Source: Gracilaria gracilis (Eukaryota > Rhodophyta > Florideophyceae > Gracilariales > Gracilariaceae). From it: a DNA stretch of 64,000 nucleotides. The DNA lies in NCBI GenBank assembly GCA_030374805.1, contig JARGSG010000229.1, positions 186,001-250,000 of the forward strand, written 5' to 3'. The notes under the pieces were generated by a model. It did not search any database and was not told where the DNA came from. It was given only the letters and a program-made list of their open reading frames with translations. The stretch's first letter is position 1, and each line of letters starts with the position of its first letter. Positions 20,941 through 31,396 of this stretch are shown here, piece by piece. The position numbers were made by a program, and so were the translations under genes.

Positions 20941-21361
20941 GGCATGAGAGCGATATATGCCTTGGGTGGTCTTCGCCGTCATGGTGCAGAGGTCCTGCCG
21001 AAGGATGCGAGACGAGCAAAGGAGTCGTACGAACGCGCTGTCGAGGAAGGGAATGACATCAATGCAATGAGCAATCTTGGAAACTTACTCCGTGGAGGTG
21101 GAGATGGCGTGGCGACGGATGCAAGACAAGCCAAGGAACGGTACGAACGCGCTGTCGAGGTAAGACGGCGTGTCGACGGATGCAAGACAAGCCATGGAAC
21201 GGTACGAACGCGCTGTCGAGGAAGGGAACCAGATTGATGCAATGACCGGACTTGGAGCTTTATTCGATTGTGGTGCAGACGCGTGGAAAAGGATGCCAGA
21301 CGTGCGAAGGAGTGGTCCGAACGCACAATCGAGGAAGGGATTCACACTATTGGACTCATAG
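20940..21361 (+). pseudogene. Sel1-repeat protein relic, frameshifted
   Basis: Contains decayed Sel1-like (TPR-related) repeats of the pattern DARxAKExYERAVEEGNxxxAMxxLG. Unit starts at 21004 and 21118 are 114 bases (38 codons) apart, as expected for Sel1. The third unit starts at 21179, only 61 bases on, which shifts the frame, so the unit with AMTGLGALFDCGAD is read in another phase. No start codon or complete frame covers it. Sel1 proteins are usually adaptors in signalling or ER-associated degradation; this copy is dead or a recombination fragment. It converges on the RING gene. Confidence 0.75.
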
Positions 21362-21403
21362 AAGCGTTGAAAGGCGTTGAAAGCCGCAGAGCTATGAATT
21401 GCG

Positions 21404-21913
21404 CTACGTGCGCCCATGAGGTGGCGGAGCTCTCATCAGCTGGTCCGTTGTTGTATTGTTTGGATTCCCGCTTGATTGCTTCGCTCGTTGACGCTTCCTC
21501 GCTTCGAGTCTTTTCTTGTTCTTCTTCAGCCTTTTGGCAATAATCTTCTTCTCAACATCTGTCTTCCCCTCGGTGTCCATTTTTTTAAAGTTGTTTTCGT
21601 AGTCCACATAGAGAGTGAACTCCTTCTTCTTTAACAATTTCCTACAGCTGGGACACTTGTTGTTTTGTTTCCTTGCGTTTAAACGTTGATGCTCCGCAAC
21701 TGCGAGCATCTGTTCTCTCTCTGAAAGATGAGAAACATGCGGAAGCTGGGTGGTATTTCGCTCGTTTACAGTCATCCAAGCGCCCAAACAAGAACCATGA
21801 AATACATGCGAGCAATTTGTTACTTCGACAAAACCTTCTAGGTCTTCAAGACATATAGCGCATTGTCGCGGATGACTTATTCGCGGCTTAGTAGAAGGCC
21901 CACCTGCAGTCAT
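21404..21913 (-). CDS. RING-type zinc-finger protein, probable E3 ligase
   Basis: 169 residues from ATG 21913; the frame extends upstream only to a GTG with a stop shortly before. RING metal ligands are Cys18, Cys21, Cys34, His36, His39, Cys42, Cys87 and Cys90. The spacing of 44 residues between the sixth and seventh ligands is near the upper limit for RING fingers and holds a Gln/Glu/His-rich helix. After the finger comes FTLYVDYEN and then a very basic helix (KKIIAKRLKKNKKRLEARKR), a likely nuclear or nucleic-acid-binding segment. Expected role: ubiquitin transfer from an E2; substrate unknown. Confidence 0.8.
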   Translation of the reverse strand: MTAGGPSTKPRISHPRQCAICLEDLEGFVEVTNCSHVFHGSCLGAWMTVNERNTTQLPHVSHLSEREQMLAVAEHQRLNARKQNNKCPSCRKLLKKKEFTLYVDYENNFKKMDTEGKTDVEKKIIAKRLKKNKKRLEARKRQRAKQSSGNPNNTTTDQLMRAPPPHGRT

Positions 21914-21967
21914 CGGGGAAGCAAAAGGTGAAACAACTTTCTTCTTCCACGTACCCCTAGATTCCAC

Positions 21968-22858
21968 CGCCGTTCATTTCGGATTTGATAGAGGCAATGC
22001 TTGCCTGATTTCAAAACCAGCCTCCAATTTGGGCACTTCCAAAATTTAATTTAAAAAAAGCAAACTTTTTGACGCAGGTACTTGACAAATCGTCATCCGG
22101 GCCTCACTGTGTGCTTGGCATATGACGGCGGCGGAATCGTAGTAAGACGTATCTGTCTCGGCGTCTCGAGTTCTGCAGCACGTCATCACAAACACCTGCG
22201 ACCCTACCTGTTCCTTGTTTTCTCAGCTCTGGCGGTGTGTGCTTCCGCCAAATCTGTCGTGTGTGTTCATATGCTGGCTCGTCCGCATATGTGTGCATGA
22301 TCGTGCGCAGGCAGGCGCACTTAGGTCGTCTTGCCCGCCTAAGTGCAACTGTCTGTAAGTGCGGAAGACACAGCGACGACGAAAACGGGAGCGCCAAAAA
22401 CGCAAGACTGTCGTTATGGACTTGTAAAGCGGGCTTGGGGTCAAAGAGTACAATGGTGTATAGAAGGCATTGGAAATACCAAATGGGCGTTGCTGGTTAA
22501 GATGGACGTTGCGTGCAGCTACTTCGGTACTTGCGCCCGGATATTTTTTACACGGCCTCAGGTCTAATGCGATGTACGGGACTATGGAACAACTACGGCT
22601 GGAGTGTATTCGGAGAACTACAATCGATCACCAAGCGACCCATATGATATCTTCGGTGCGGAAACGTGATGGTGAATAACGACGACTACAGCAAAGATCT
22701 ACTGCAGTGGAGGGCTAGTGCTTCAGGAAGACTGATTCGCGGTTTTGCGGCTCTTTGATGGATCAAAGCTTCTCCTATTAGTCTAATCGTCTGTCGAAAG
22801 CAGAAGAAAATGGCGGCGAATCCTTGTTTGCCTTGTGAACAAAAAGCTAACCTCTGAA
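21968..22858. other. Intergenic region without a supported gene
   Basis: About 0.9 kb upstream of the RING gene. Several overlapping short frames on both strands, none with recognisable domains. Confidence 0.35.
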
Positions 22859-23120
22859 CTAACCTCTCGAGAAGAGTTGAAAGTGAGGATCCACTAACAT
22901 TTCACGGATTTCTAATGCTGGTAAAGCCGAAGTTGTAACTTGATCTATGTGCAAGATCGCATCGAGCATTCGCACAAAAGAAGCACAGAGAAGACGATCA
23001 CGAGCGCACTCTAGCTTGGGTTTGTGAGTCTCAACGTATGATCTGCGCAGGGCGTCCGGGTTGTCCGGCCTCGGAAGGGCCTGCTTTGTGATCAACAGAA
23101 CAATTCTGAGGTTGCAAATT
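22859..23120 (-). CDS. Unrecognised 3' exon candidate
   Basis: An open minus-strand stretch with no upstream ATG. It reads protein-like (LPRPDNPDALRRSYVETHKP, then RMLDAILHIDQVTT) and is preceded by AG dinucleotides that could be 3' splice sites. It ends at the stop at 22859. The upstream exon was not found. It could also be an eroded gene end. No family recognised. Confidence 0.3.
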
Positions 23121-23379
23121 GCTGCCTACACTGAATTGCCACCCTGTAACTAGTTGCTAGATATCGAGCCAGGAGCAAGATATGCGTTTCAGACTAAAGC
23201 GCAGTTATTAATACATTCGGAAGGAGGACATGAAGCTGAGAAAGTTCTTTACGACCTAGAACGCCTTGTAGGCACAGCGCATGTTTCTTGTGATCTGGAT
23301 ATATAAGCTATGAAATGCATGTTCGTAACGCTTTGGAATGAAGGTTTCGAAGTATCCGATGAGAATAACATGCGGCGTC

Positions 23380-24195
23380 TCAGCCAGCAACTTTATTTTC
23401 GCCACGAATAAGTCGAAGCAGTGCACTCATCGATACTCTTGATTTGGAAAACAAACTCAGTTTCTTCACATTGGCAATTCCATATTCCCAGTCAGCATCT
23501 CTTCCTTCCGTTTTCAGCTTTAGAGAAAGCGGTCCGTGTTCAGAAACGAACTCGACAATATCTTTGAATCTATAGAAGGCTGCTTTTTGCCCGCTTCTGT
23601 TCCAATATTTATCTGTGTAGTTCTTGACAATTACTCTTCGCGAAGAAGCCGTAAGAAACAATCGCACGGGCTTGAAGCCTGTTTTCTTCTCTCCGAAACG
23701 CCATAATCTCACAACATCCTCCAGCGCGGGAGGAAGATTCGGAATGAATTTGCAGTTCGGCATAATGACAGCGATACTCTCTAGAGTCTGGGATGAATTG
23801 GCTGCTTCATGTGTAGCACCCACTGCGGATGCAGCACTACAAGCTGCTATATTACATTTCTGATGTGCCGGGTCTTGAACGTTGTCAGCGTTCCTAGCTT
23901 TCGAACCTTCACTAATCGCGAATGGCTTTGACAAATTCGTATAGTGCTGAGTGATAATTGATTTTCGCTTAGCCAGCGTCTTTAAACGATGCTCAGCCTC
24001 CCGTCTCCACACCAAACGTTTGCTTTCTTCGTTATCTTCTGTTCCGCAGTTCTTTTCTTTGTCAAAGGAAGCCATGATTTGTAGCTGTAGTTTGGAAAAC
24101 ACATGAGGCTCGTACTCCCAAATCTGGCGTGGGGGCCTAAAGCCTATGCCAGTACCACCACCCTGAATGGCGGGAACATAGCCATGACGTTCCAT
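23380..24195 (-). CDS. GCR1_C-like DNA-binding protein, partner of the tyrosine recombinase
   Basis: 271 residues from ATG 24195 (MERHG). Residues about 152-264 have the layout of the GCR1_C DNA-binding domain found in Crypton transposons and yeast Gcr1: LPPALEDVVRLW, GFKPVRLF, a Trp followed by RSGQKAAFYRFKDIVEFV, then WEYGIANVKKL and SKSRVSMSALLRLI. The N-terminal half holds a basic helix (about 58-82) and a low-complexity linker. It is divergent from a Crypton-type recombinase with only 215 bases between the ATGs. In fungal Cryptons the two activities lie in one protein, so this may be a split version. The domain call is by eye and needs a profile check. Confidence 0.6.
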   Translation of the reverse strand: MERHGYVPAIQGGGTGIGFRPPRQIWEYEPHVFSKLQLQIMASFDKEKNCGTEDNEESKRLVWRREAEHRLKTLAKRKSIITQHYTNLSKPFAISEGSKARNADNVQDPAHQKCNIAACSAASAVGATHEAANSSQTLESIAVIMPNCKFIPNLPPALEDVVRLWRFGEKKTGFKPVRLFLTASSRRVIVKNYTDKYWNRSGQKAAFYRFKDIVEFVSEHGPLSLKLKTEGRDADWEYGIANVKKLSLFSKSRVSMSALLRLIRGENKVAG

Positions 24196-24319
24196 TGCAT
24201 ATACAAATATATAACAATGTGAAATCACAGATCTTCGCAAATAGCAACGGTACAAAGTTACAAGCTCCGAACTGCTCTTGTTGTAGACGAAGGTCTGATT
24301 ACAGGTTCCCGCTTTTCGG

Positions 24320-24365
24320 AGCACAATACTTTGATGTTTTCACAAAACATTCAAAGTATTGTGCT
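24320..24365. promoter_or_regulatory. 46-base palindrome between divergent genes
   Basis: AGCACAATACTTTGA is followed by TGTTTT, a CAC spacer, then the reverse complement with one extra base. The arms are otherwise perfect for about 21 bases. It sits between the two divergent ATGs (24195 and 24411), so it is placed to act as a shared operator or as the recombinase's own site. Confidence 0.8.
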
Positions 24366-24410
24366 TATTTTAGCATGTGGCTTCGCATTCTTTCTCCATG
24401 AACGTACTAT

Positions 24411-25743
24411 ATGACCATCGAGGTCCATCTCAGTGAGAGATCCTTAACTGTGCGTGAAGATATTCCCGTTTCAATTTTTATTTGTATCAGTATGGGACTC
24501 CAGAAGGACAATAGTAATGTTCAAGAGACAGGGAAACATCCTAAGCAAGGATTGCAAAGATCCATTCGCAAAGGAAGAGGACGCCGGGCCCCAAACGTGC
24601 AGAGTTTTTCAGGGTCACCTTTGAGGAGCCGACACGACCTCATATCTTCTGCAAACAGTACAGCAACAAAGGCCAATACCACTCTAGCCGAGAACGTGCT
24701 AAAGAAGTACGCGGCATTGAAGAATGCTCCTGATCCGCATAAGGTGACAAGCAGCAGTTCGGAGCTCGTCCTTAATCTTCTCGCGGACTATTGCGGACTT
24801 GGTACTAAAGAAGCACTAAAGAACAGTTCCATGGGAGCACTAGTTCAGGGATTAAGGCTTGTCTACTCCAAACACGGTCACTATCAATCTTGGTATGTAG
24901 ACAAAAGCGGAGAAGCACAAGGAAACCCGCTTATCAACAATCCAGATATAGAGCGACTTCGAAAGGCTCATCGCGTGCATTTGGCAAGAAACGGGACTTT
25001 TACAAATAGGGCTCGGCCGATTACTGTTGAAAACATATGCGACATAGCCGAACGTTTCTGGTACGGAAGTAATAAGATTCCCAGCGCATTTGACGTTGCT
25101 TTACATGCTGTTTTGGTTCTTGGTGTACATATAGGCTTGCGTTACGATGAAGTTTGTAAGCTGAAGGTGGAGAACGTAAGTGTTGGATCAGGTGGTGTTC
25201 GTTTAGCTATGCGTGAGTCTATCAAGAATTCTACTGTTGAACGAGACTATGTGCTTCGAGAATGGGATGGGAACGGCGACATGAGGCACTCTGTGCTTTT
25301 AGACCCTTTTATTGCTCTCTTCTCTTGGCTCGCCTTGCGTGGTGCTTCCAAAGGGTATTTGTTTTGTGATATCCGCGCAAATTCGGGCTGCGTCGTTTTA
25401 AAACCAGGCCAAACCGTGGCATGTGAAGACCTTTACGAGTCATCTTCGTCAAAGATTGAGTCAGATTGGTGTTGGAGATTGTGAGATATTATCGTACTCC
25501 GGACATTCTATGAAGCGCGGTTGTGTGCAGTTGTACAGGTCTCTTGGTTTAAGAGACGAAATGGTAATGCAGTTGATACAAATGTCGGGTCCAAATGCAT
25601 ATCACAACTATTGTGCCGCCTACAATGACTGTGCTCCGCCAGACCTTCCCCGATTTGCATCTGTTGAAGATTTTGTGCGTCATGCGAAGACCGTAAGCCT
25701 TGAAGACTTTGCCAACGAGAACGAACGCATAGCTTCGGATTAA
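24411..25743 (+). pseudogene. Crypton-type tyrosine recombinase, one frameshift
   Basis: The first frame (24411-25484; better start ATG 24492, MGLQKD) covers the core-binding region and the first half of the catalytic domain, including GLRYDEVCKLKVENV with the box-I Arg (residue 217 from 24492). It ends in TGA at 25482. The next frame (from about 25423) supplies the rest: SHLRQRLSQIG, then SGHSMKRG (box II His at 25504), then AYHNYCAAYN, which should hold the catalytic Tyr. One indel near 25425-25480 separates them and no GT-AG intron fits. At the third position after the box-II His, where Arg is usual, there is Lys followed by Arg. The protein would cut and rejoin DNA through a phosphotyrosine link. 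Confidence 0.75.
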
Positions 25744-25976
25744 TCTGAAGGGATTTCTTCTCTTGTTATCTATTTTGTGCCCTGCCCGTGGGACAAACAA
25801 AGCTTCTCCGAAAACATTGTGGTCGTGACGCATCCTTCATATAAATATACCACAGTAGCGCCCACGCACGTAGCCGCAATCTATGCCTTCCTTAGATACA
25901 TATGTTTATACATCCACAAAACCACGCCAGAGGATAATACTGAGCGAGCCAACATTTATACCCTTTATCCACATCC

Positions 25977-27200
25977 CCACAAGCCACCTCCAGACCTACT
26001 AACGAGCCATTTGGTCTGAAGGTCGCTTGCTCGTACGCCAGGGCGTCAGACGAACTACCCAACACCCGAGGGCAGGTGTCTACAGCAGGAGCCGGACGAG
26101 CGTACGCATGCCCTGGCCAAAGTGGCGGAGAGGCGTTGGTCTTCAGATGGATTGCTCCCTCCCCAGGGCATGAGCTCGACGAGCCAGCTCATGCCCTGGA
26201 CCCAGTGGCGGAGATGCAGAAATGCTGGGCGAGCCAGCACTTATGCAACTCCGCCACACCTCCACAAGCCCCCAGTGCACAAGCTGGACGAGCCAGCTCA
26301 TGCCCTGGACCCAGTGGCGGAGATGCAGAAATGCTGGGCGAGCCAGCACTTATGCAACTCCGCCACACCTCCACAAGCCCCCAGTGCACAAGCTGGACGA
26401 GCCAGCTCATGCCCTGGACCCAGTGGCGGAGATGCAGAAATGCTGGGCGAGCCAGCACTTATGCAACTCCGCCACACCCCCACAAGCCCCCAGGGCACGA
26501 GCTGGACGAGCCAGCTCATGACCTGGACCCAGTGGCGGAGATGCAGAAATGCTGGGCGAGCCAGCATTTTTGCACCACCGCCACACCACCACAAGCCATC
26601 TCCAGAATAACGGACTAGCCGTTCGGTCTTGAGATGGCTCGCTCTCGCTCCAGGCCACGAGCTGGACGAGCCAGCTCATGCCCTGGACCCAGTGGCGGAG
26701 ATGCAGAAATGCTGGGCGAGCCAGCATTTATGCAACTCCGCCACATCCCCACAAGTCCCCAGGGCATGAACTGGACGAGCCAGCTCATGCCCTGGACCCA
26801 GTGGCGGAGATGCAGAAATGCTGGAGGAGCCAGCATTTATGCAACTCCGCCACACCCCAGCAAGCCCCCAGGGCACGAGCTGGACGAGCCAGCTCATGCC
26901 CTGGACCAAGTGGCGGAGATGCAGAAATGCTGGGGGAGTCAGCATTTATGCAACTCCGCCACACCCTCGACCCAGTGGCGGAGATGCAGAAATGCTGGGC
27001 GAGCCAGCATTTTTGCACCTCCGCCACACCAGCACAAGCCATCTTCAGACCAACGGACGAGCCGTTCGGTCTTTGGATGGTTTGCTCCCCCACCAGGGCA
27101 TGAGCAGGGACGAGCCAGCGCATGGCCTTGACCAAGTGGCGGAGAGGCATAAATGCTGGGCAAGCCGGCATCTATGCATCTCTTCCATACTCCCGACAAA
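25977..27200. repeat. Hairpin satellite, 109-base unit
   Basis: CTGGACGAGCCAGCTCATG-type starts occur at 26175 (variant), 26284, 26393, 26502, 26662, 26771 and 26880, mostly exactly 109 bases apart. Each unit consists of a 37-base hairpin (CCAGGGCA-x-GAGCTGG arms, loop ACGAG), a 5-base joint, a 53-base hairpin (GTGGCGGAG-x-TGCA-x-AAATGCTGG arms, loop GCGAG) and a 14-base C-rich joint. Longer spacers hold a third hairpin, at about 25977-26031, 26590-26640 and 27035-27085, with arms around AGCCATCT and CCGTTCGGTCT. Units decay towards both edges. Because 109 is not divisible by 3, the frames rotate and long open frames (up to 180 codons) arise as artefacts. Confidence 0.92.
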
Positions 27201-28702
27201 CCTTCAAAACCTACATAAATATTTATGAGCGATGTGGAAAACGATTGCGTTGCTTTGTGTCTTAGAGAAGGCTTTGTGTGCTACAAGATATAGGGTGAAG
27301 AAGAGTGCTTATTTTCTGTACTATTTGGGAATGAGATCGAAGCTCAAGGCAATGTTTTTTACATATGCACTGGTAGAGTAAATAAAAGTAAGTATGACTT
27401 TTACTCCACGTGATAAAAGTGATGAAAGAATTGGTTGTCCATTCTATAAGTAGGATGTGTACATTGAAGCACCATTGGTGCGTACTATACTGGTCTGTTT
27501 TGATGATCTCAGGTCATGTGCTTTGTTCACTCCAAGGATTTTCGACATGTTTGTGTTGTGCGCAATTTGTATAGAGTACCGTTTTCATAACAGAATAAGT
27601 GAAATTGTGCAGTTCTCAACTCACTGTATAATAAAAATGACTCTTTCCGGATCGGCTGAGAACCCCATATTTTGTTCGTGTAAGATTTGCGCGACAGTTC
27701 TCATTTTGACAGGTTTGACAAAATGGGATTACGTCATTTGCATCTTTCAACTTTTATTTAGAAAAAGCTTACAATGTACGCATATTACTTATATGTGATG
27801 CAGTGTGTCAACTTGACAGCGTCAAGAGTGTTAATTTATCATAACTCAATCTGCAAAGTTAGAAAGTTGAGAAACAATTGAAAGAAATTTCGCACTTCGG
27901 CTACTGATTTCGTAGTGTAATGCCGCAACATCATTTGTGTAAGGTTGGTCACGTTCTCAACTGTGAGAACCGTTAAGCACGGTTCTTTTTTGCAAATAAT
28001 CCTACATTAATTTTTAGCGACCTCGTCGTCGCCGTACTCTCAAGTTGGTATTTGTTATGATGAGTGATCATTGATGATGCTGTCCGCTGTCTCCGAAATG
28101 TGGATGTCGGAGTTTTCAAATTCATGTAAAACAGTCACATGATTTGGAAACATTTTAAAGTTGGGTATCTCGGCATCCAGGATGGTGAAAAGATCTTTTT
28201 TCAAAATTTGGGTTTGAACTTTAGACTTTGAAGAATAGTTTTTGTCAAAATTCCGGAGTCAGAAATGTTAGTATGCTAGGACAGAGGTAGTAGGAGATAT
28301 GGTATGCAATGCTCCGAATAAATTGAGTTTACAATTTTACACATAATATGGCCGTTGACTCTATCAAAATCATCGAAATCAAGCGGTTTAGTCCTCCAAC
28401 TTCAACGTTCGCATTTCACAAAATCTAAAACATTTGGCATCCCCGGCCCGGAGCTCCAGAGAGTACACGGTACACGGTATTCGATCGTGTACAATGGTAC
28501 GTGTATGTACCAACGGTAGCGTTTTATTACCTTCGTACACCCAAAGTGCTCTGTCGACGTCGACTCTGTAAAGTTATACTCGGTACATGACATGAAGATC
28601 TTGGTTGTGAAGTAGAAGATTGTACGTTAAGCGCCGCTTCCAGGTTCTCCTTGTTAGACTCGCTCTACTGTTTTGTAGATCAGCACGTATTCCCAATCAA
28701 CT
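27201..28702. other. AT-rich intergenic region
   Basis: No supported gene. A perfect 7-base stem AGAACCG/CGGTTCT with 7-base loop followed by T6 lies at 27966-27992, overlapping an inverted repeat GTTCTCA/TGAGAAC. A GTCGACGTCGAC palindrome lies at about 28554. The 5' flank of the tRNA synthetase gene begins here. Confidence 0.45.
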
Positions 28703-30286
28703 ATGACGAGTCAAGATTCTTGGGGCGATGTGATGCGCCTCGTGAAGAGCAAAGGAAACATGGATGTGGGTTTAAAGGGAGCAGAAAAGGGAAAGGTTGT
28801 CACTCGATTTCCACCAGAGCCCAGTGGCTTTTTACACATCGGTCATGCCAAGGCCGCCCTTCTAAATGACTATTTTGCGAGGCACTACGACGGAAAACTG
28901 ATAGTTCGCTTTGACGACACAAACACGGAAAAGGCCACGCAGGGATTTGAAGATTCTATCGTCCAGGATCTCGAACGTCTAGGCATAAAACCAGACGTCA
29001 TCGAGTATACTTCTGACTATTTCCCAAAGCTTCTTGAAGTTGCAGAGCGTCTCATCAAGGAAGAGAAGGCATATGTTGACCCCACCCCTCCGGAGGAGAT
29101 GAAGGCGCAGCGACTAAAGAAAGAGGCCAATCAGTACCGTACACAGAGCGTGGAAGAAAATCTTCGACTTTGGAATGAGATGTTGAATGGTACGGAGGAA
29201 GGCGAGAAATGTGTATTGCGAGCAAAGTTTGATATTAGACACAAAAACGGAACCCTCAGGGATCCTACTATGTACAGAACGAAGAAAGTGCCACACCATC
29301 GTACCGGTGACAAGTACAATGTGTATCCAACCTATGACTTTTCTTGCCCGCTTGTTGATTCATGGGAGGGTGTTACTCATGCACTACGTTCGCTCGAGTA
29401 CAAAGATCGAGAGAAACAGTATCAATGGTTCTGCAAAGCTGCTGACGTTCGATGTGCAGCCATCTGGGAGTTCTCAAGACTTGACTTTGTTCGCACAGTC
29501 TTGTCGAAACGCAAGTTGCAGAAGCTTGTTGATATAGGGGCTGCCCGTTCTTGGGATGATCCACGATTTCCAACCATTCAAGGAGTTCGTAGAAGAGGAA
29601 TGACCATTCAGGGGTTACGTGCCTTCATTCTGTCTCAGGGGGCGTCGCGAAATAACACCACGCAGGAATGGGATAAGATCTGGACAGTGAATAAGCGTGT
29701 TATTGACCCGCAGGCAGCCCGCCATGTGGCCTTAGATATCGAAGCTGCAAAGTCCGTCACGGTCATCAACGCCAAAGACGAGGTTAAGGTTGTACCAAAA
29801 CACAAAAAGAACCCAGATGTTGGAAACAAACACGTCATTTATAAGAGCAAAATCATGATTGAAGGTCAAGATGCTGCAAGTATTGAGGTAGGGGAAAAAG
29901 TCACTTTCATGGATTGGGGAAACATGAAGATAACCTCTCGAGACGGGGATGGAAATCTGCAAGCAAAATTTCTTCCTGATGATCAGAACTTCAAAGGGAC
30001 GAAGAAGGTCACGTGGTTGGCAGATGTGGAGGATCTTGTACCACTAAGAGTCTGTTCGTATTCAGATATTCTAACCAAGGATCGCCTTGAAGAAGGCGAT
30101 GATTTCGAAGAGTTCATTAACAAGGATAGCGAGCAAGTCAAAATGTTGAAGGGGGACATCAACTTGCGATTATTGCAAAGAGGTGATACTATCCAACTAG
30201 AGCGGCGGGGATACTACATATGTGACAACACCGTCCCTCCCATATCGTTGATTGAAATCCCGGATGGAAAAGTTGCAAGAAGGTGA
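28703..30286 (+). CDS. Glutamyl-tRNA synthetase, cytosolic (non-discriminating eukaryotic/archaeal type)
   Basis: 527 residues from ATG 28703. A class-I synthetase attaching glutamate to tRNA-Glu. FPPEPSGFLHIGHAKAALLN carries the HIGH motif at residues 45-48; PEPSG (not PEPNG) favours Glu over Gln specificity. VRFDDTNTEK follows. The second signature is LSKRKL at 267-272, the archaeal/eukaryotic form of KMSKS. The C-terminal half is the beta-barrel anticodon-binding type shared by archaeal GluRS and animal EPRS. It lacks the N-terminal GST-like domain of yeast and animal enzymes and any prolyl domain. No presequence is visible, so a cytosolic role is inferred. Single exon. Confidence 0.93.
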   Translation: MTSQDSWGDVMRLVKSKGNMDVGLKGAEKGKVVTRFPPEPSGFLHIGHAKAALLNDYFARHYDGKLIVRFDDTNTEKATQGFEDSIVQDLERLGIKPDVIEYTSDYFPKLLEVAERLIKEEKAYVDPTPPEEMKAQRLKKEANQYRTQSVEENLRLWNEMLNGTEEGEKCVLRAKFDIRHKNGTLRDPTMYRTKKVPHHRTGDKYNVYPTYDFSCPLVDSWEGVTHALRSLEYKDREKQYQWFCKAADVRCAAIWEFSRLDFVRTVLSKRKLQKLVDIGAARSWDDPRFPTIQGVRRRGMTIQGLRAFILSQGASRNNTTQEWDKIWTVNKRVIDPQAARHVALDIEAAKSVTVINAKDEVKVVPKHKKNPDVGNKHVIYKSKIMIEGQDAASIEVGEKVTFMDWGNMKITSRDGDGNLQAKFLPDDQNFKGTKKVTWLADVEDLVPLRVCSYSDILTKDRLEEGDDFEEFINKDSEQVKMLKGDINLRLLQRGDTIQLERRGYYICDNTVPPISLIEIPDGKVARR

Positions 30287-30881
30287 GATGAGTCCATCTT
30301 CGGACAATAAACAGATTGGTGTGAGACCCATGACATAGCATTTAAGCGCGAAATGATTTAGACCGTTCGTACTCTCCGATTTTCAAAGGTCTGGCGGTCA
30401 ATGCCCATGGCCACACAACAGGCTCTGAAAAGGCGAAACCAAAACTCAAGACAAGAATTACTTTCAACTCCTCATTCTCACGTTTTACGCATGTGCCCCC
30501 ATACTCTAGAGTGTTCTACCGAAGAACGTTAAACTCGTCAGAATTAATGAGTACACCGAAGACATTCACAAAGCAATAAAGAAAGCCCCATTTATATGAC
30601 AGAACATTCGAATCAGAGGAGTCGCTCGCACTGCTGTGTGCGAAGTCAAAGCTCTTCATACACTACATTCATAATAACCCCGAAGCTGAATCTGTACAAG
30701 ACTGCTAATCTCCTTATGTCTTCCGCTTGTGAGCGATATAATGCGGAAAACGTGTCCCCCAGTCGAGGTAGAGACCTTCGAATATCGATATGCCGCATGA
30801 TGCATTCGCACTCCAGCTTTCTCATGCACCTTGAAGCCCTCTCAGGGACCGATCGTTTCATGCGACCATGGGTTACCAAAG
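30287..30881. other. Intergenic region downstream of the synthetase
   Basis: About 0.6 kb between convergent genes (synthetase +, DUF1761 -). Nothing recognised. Confidence 0.4.
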
Positions 30882-31396
30882 TTACATATCCGGACTACCA
30901 CACAATAGTCCTAGGACAATACCAGCCAGAGTGAGGGAGACAGCATGGCATCCGCGATGAACAAGGAATAAGGCAAATGAACGTCTTTCAAAGAAGTTGT
31001 GTGAGACATTCATTCCTGAATCAAAGAAAAAACCGAATGCCAAACCCCACAAAGCTCCATCGAAGGCGCCTCTACACTTGACTATATGAAGAACAAACGA
31101 AAAGAAAGAGAACGAAAAAATGCTTCCAGCAATGGATGCAAGGATTCCTTGACGCGTCAGCTTCTTCCTCCTGCGTTTTCCGAAGGCCAAGCGCTTGGAT
31201 ACAGCCCCGAATACGGGAGTTGAATACCAAACCTAAAAAGGTGGTAGGGGGAACTGCAATGGTTAGTGCTCCGTACATAATTATTGCAATGCGTTCCCGT
31301 CAAGGCAATAGACTCACATACCGTGGTGATTATGAAGTTAACAAGGCATGATACCACGAAGGCCGGAATACTGAAGTAACCAAACATTGGCGCCAT
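30882..31396 (-). CDS. DUF1761 membrane protein, copy 1
   Basis: Two exons: 31396-31322 (25 codons, MAPMFGYF...) and 31232-30882, joined across an 89-base GT-AG intron (GTATGT...TTTTTAG), giving 141 residues. DUF1761 is a family of small four-helix membrane proteins of unknown function. Visible features: an N-terminal hydrophobic helix, VWYSTPVFG straight after the splice, then FSFFSFVLHIV, GALWGLAFGFFFDSGMNVSH and FALFLVHRGCHAVSLTLAG. The intron is phase 0 and at the same codon as in copy 2, so the pair arose by tandem duplication. Confidence 0.8.

Noticed and set aside
26076..27228. Several open frames of 90-180 codons on both strands
   Set aside because: They arise from a 109-base repeat with no stops in several phases; the frame rotates with each unit and there is no independent coding signal.
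27966..27992. Stem-loop followed by T6, resembling a bacterial terminator
   Set aside because: The genome is eukaryotic and no gene ends there; the T-run could end a Pol III transcript, but no RNA gene was recognised upstream.
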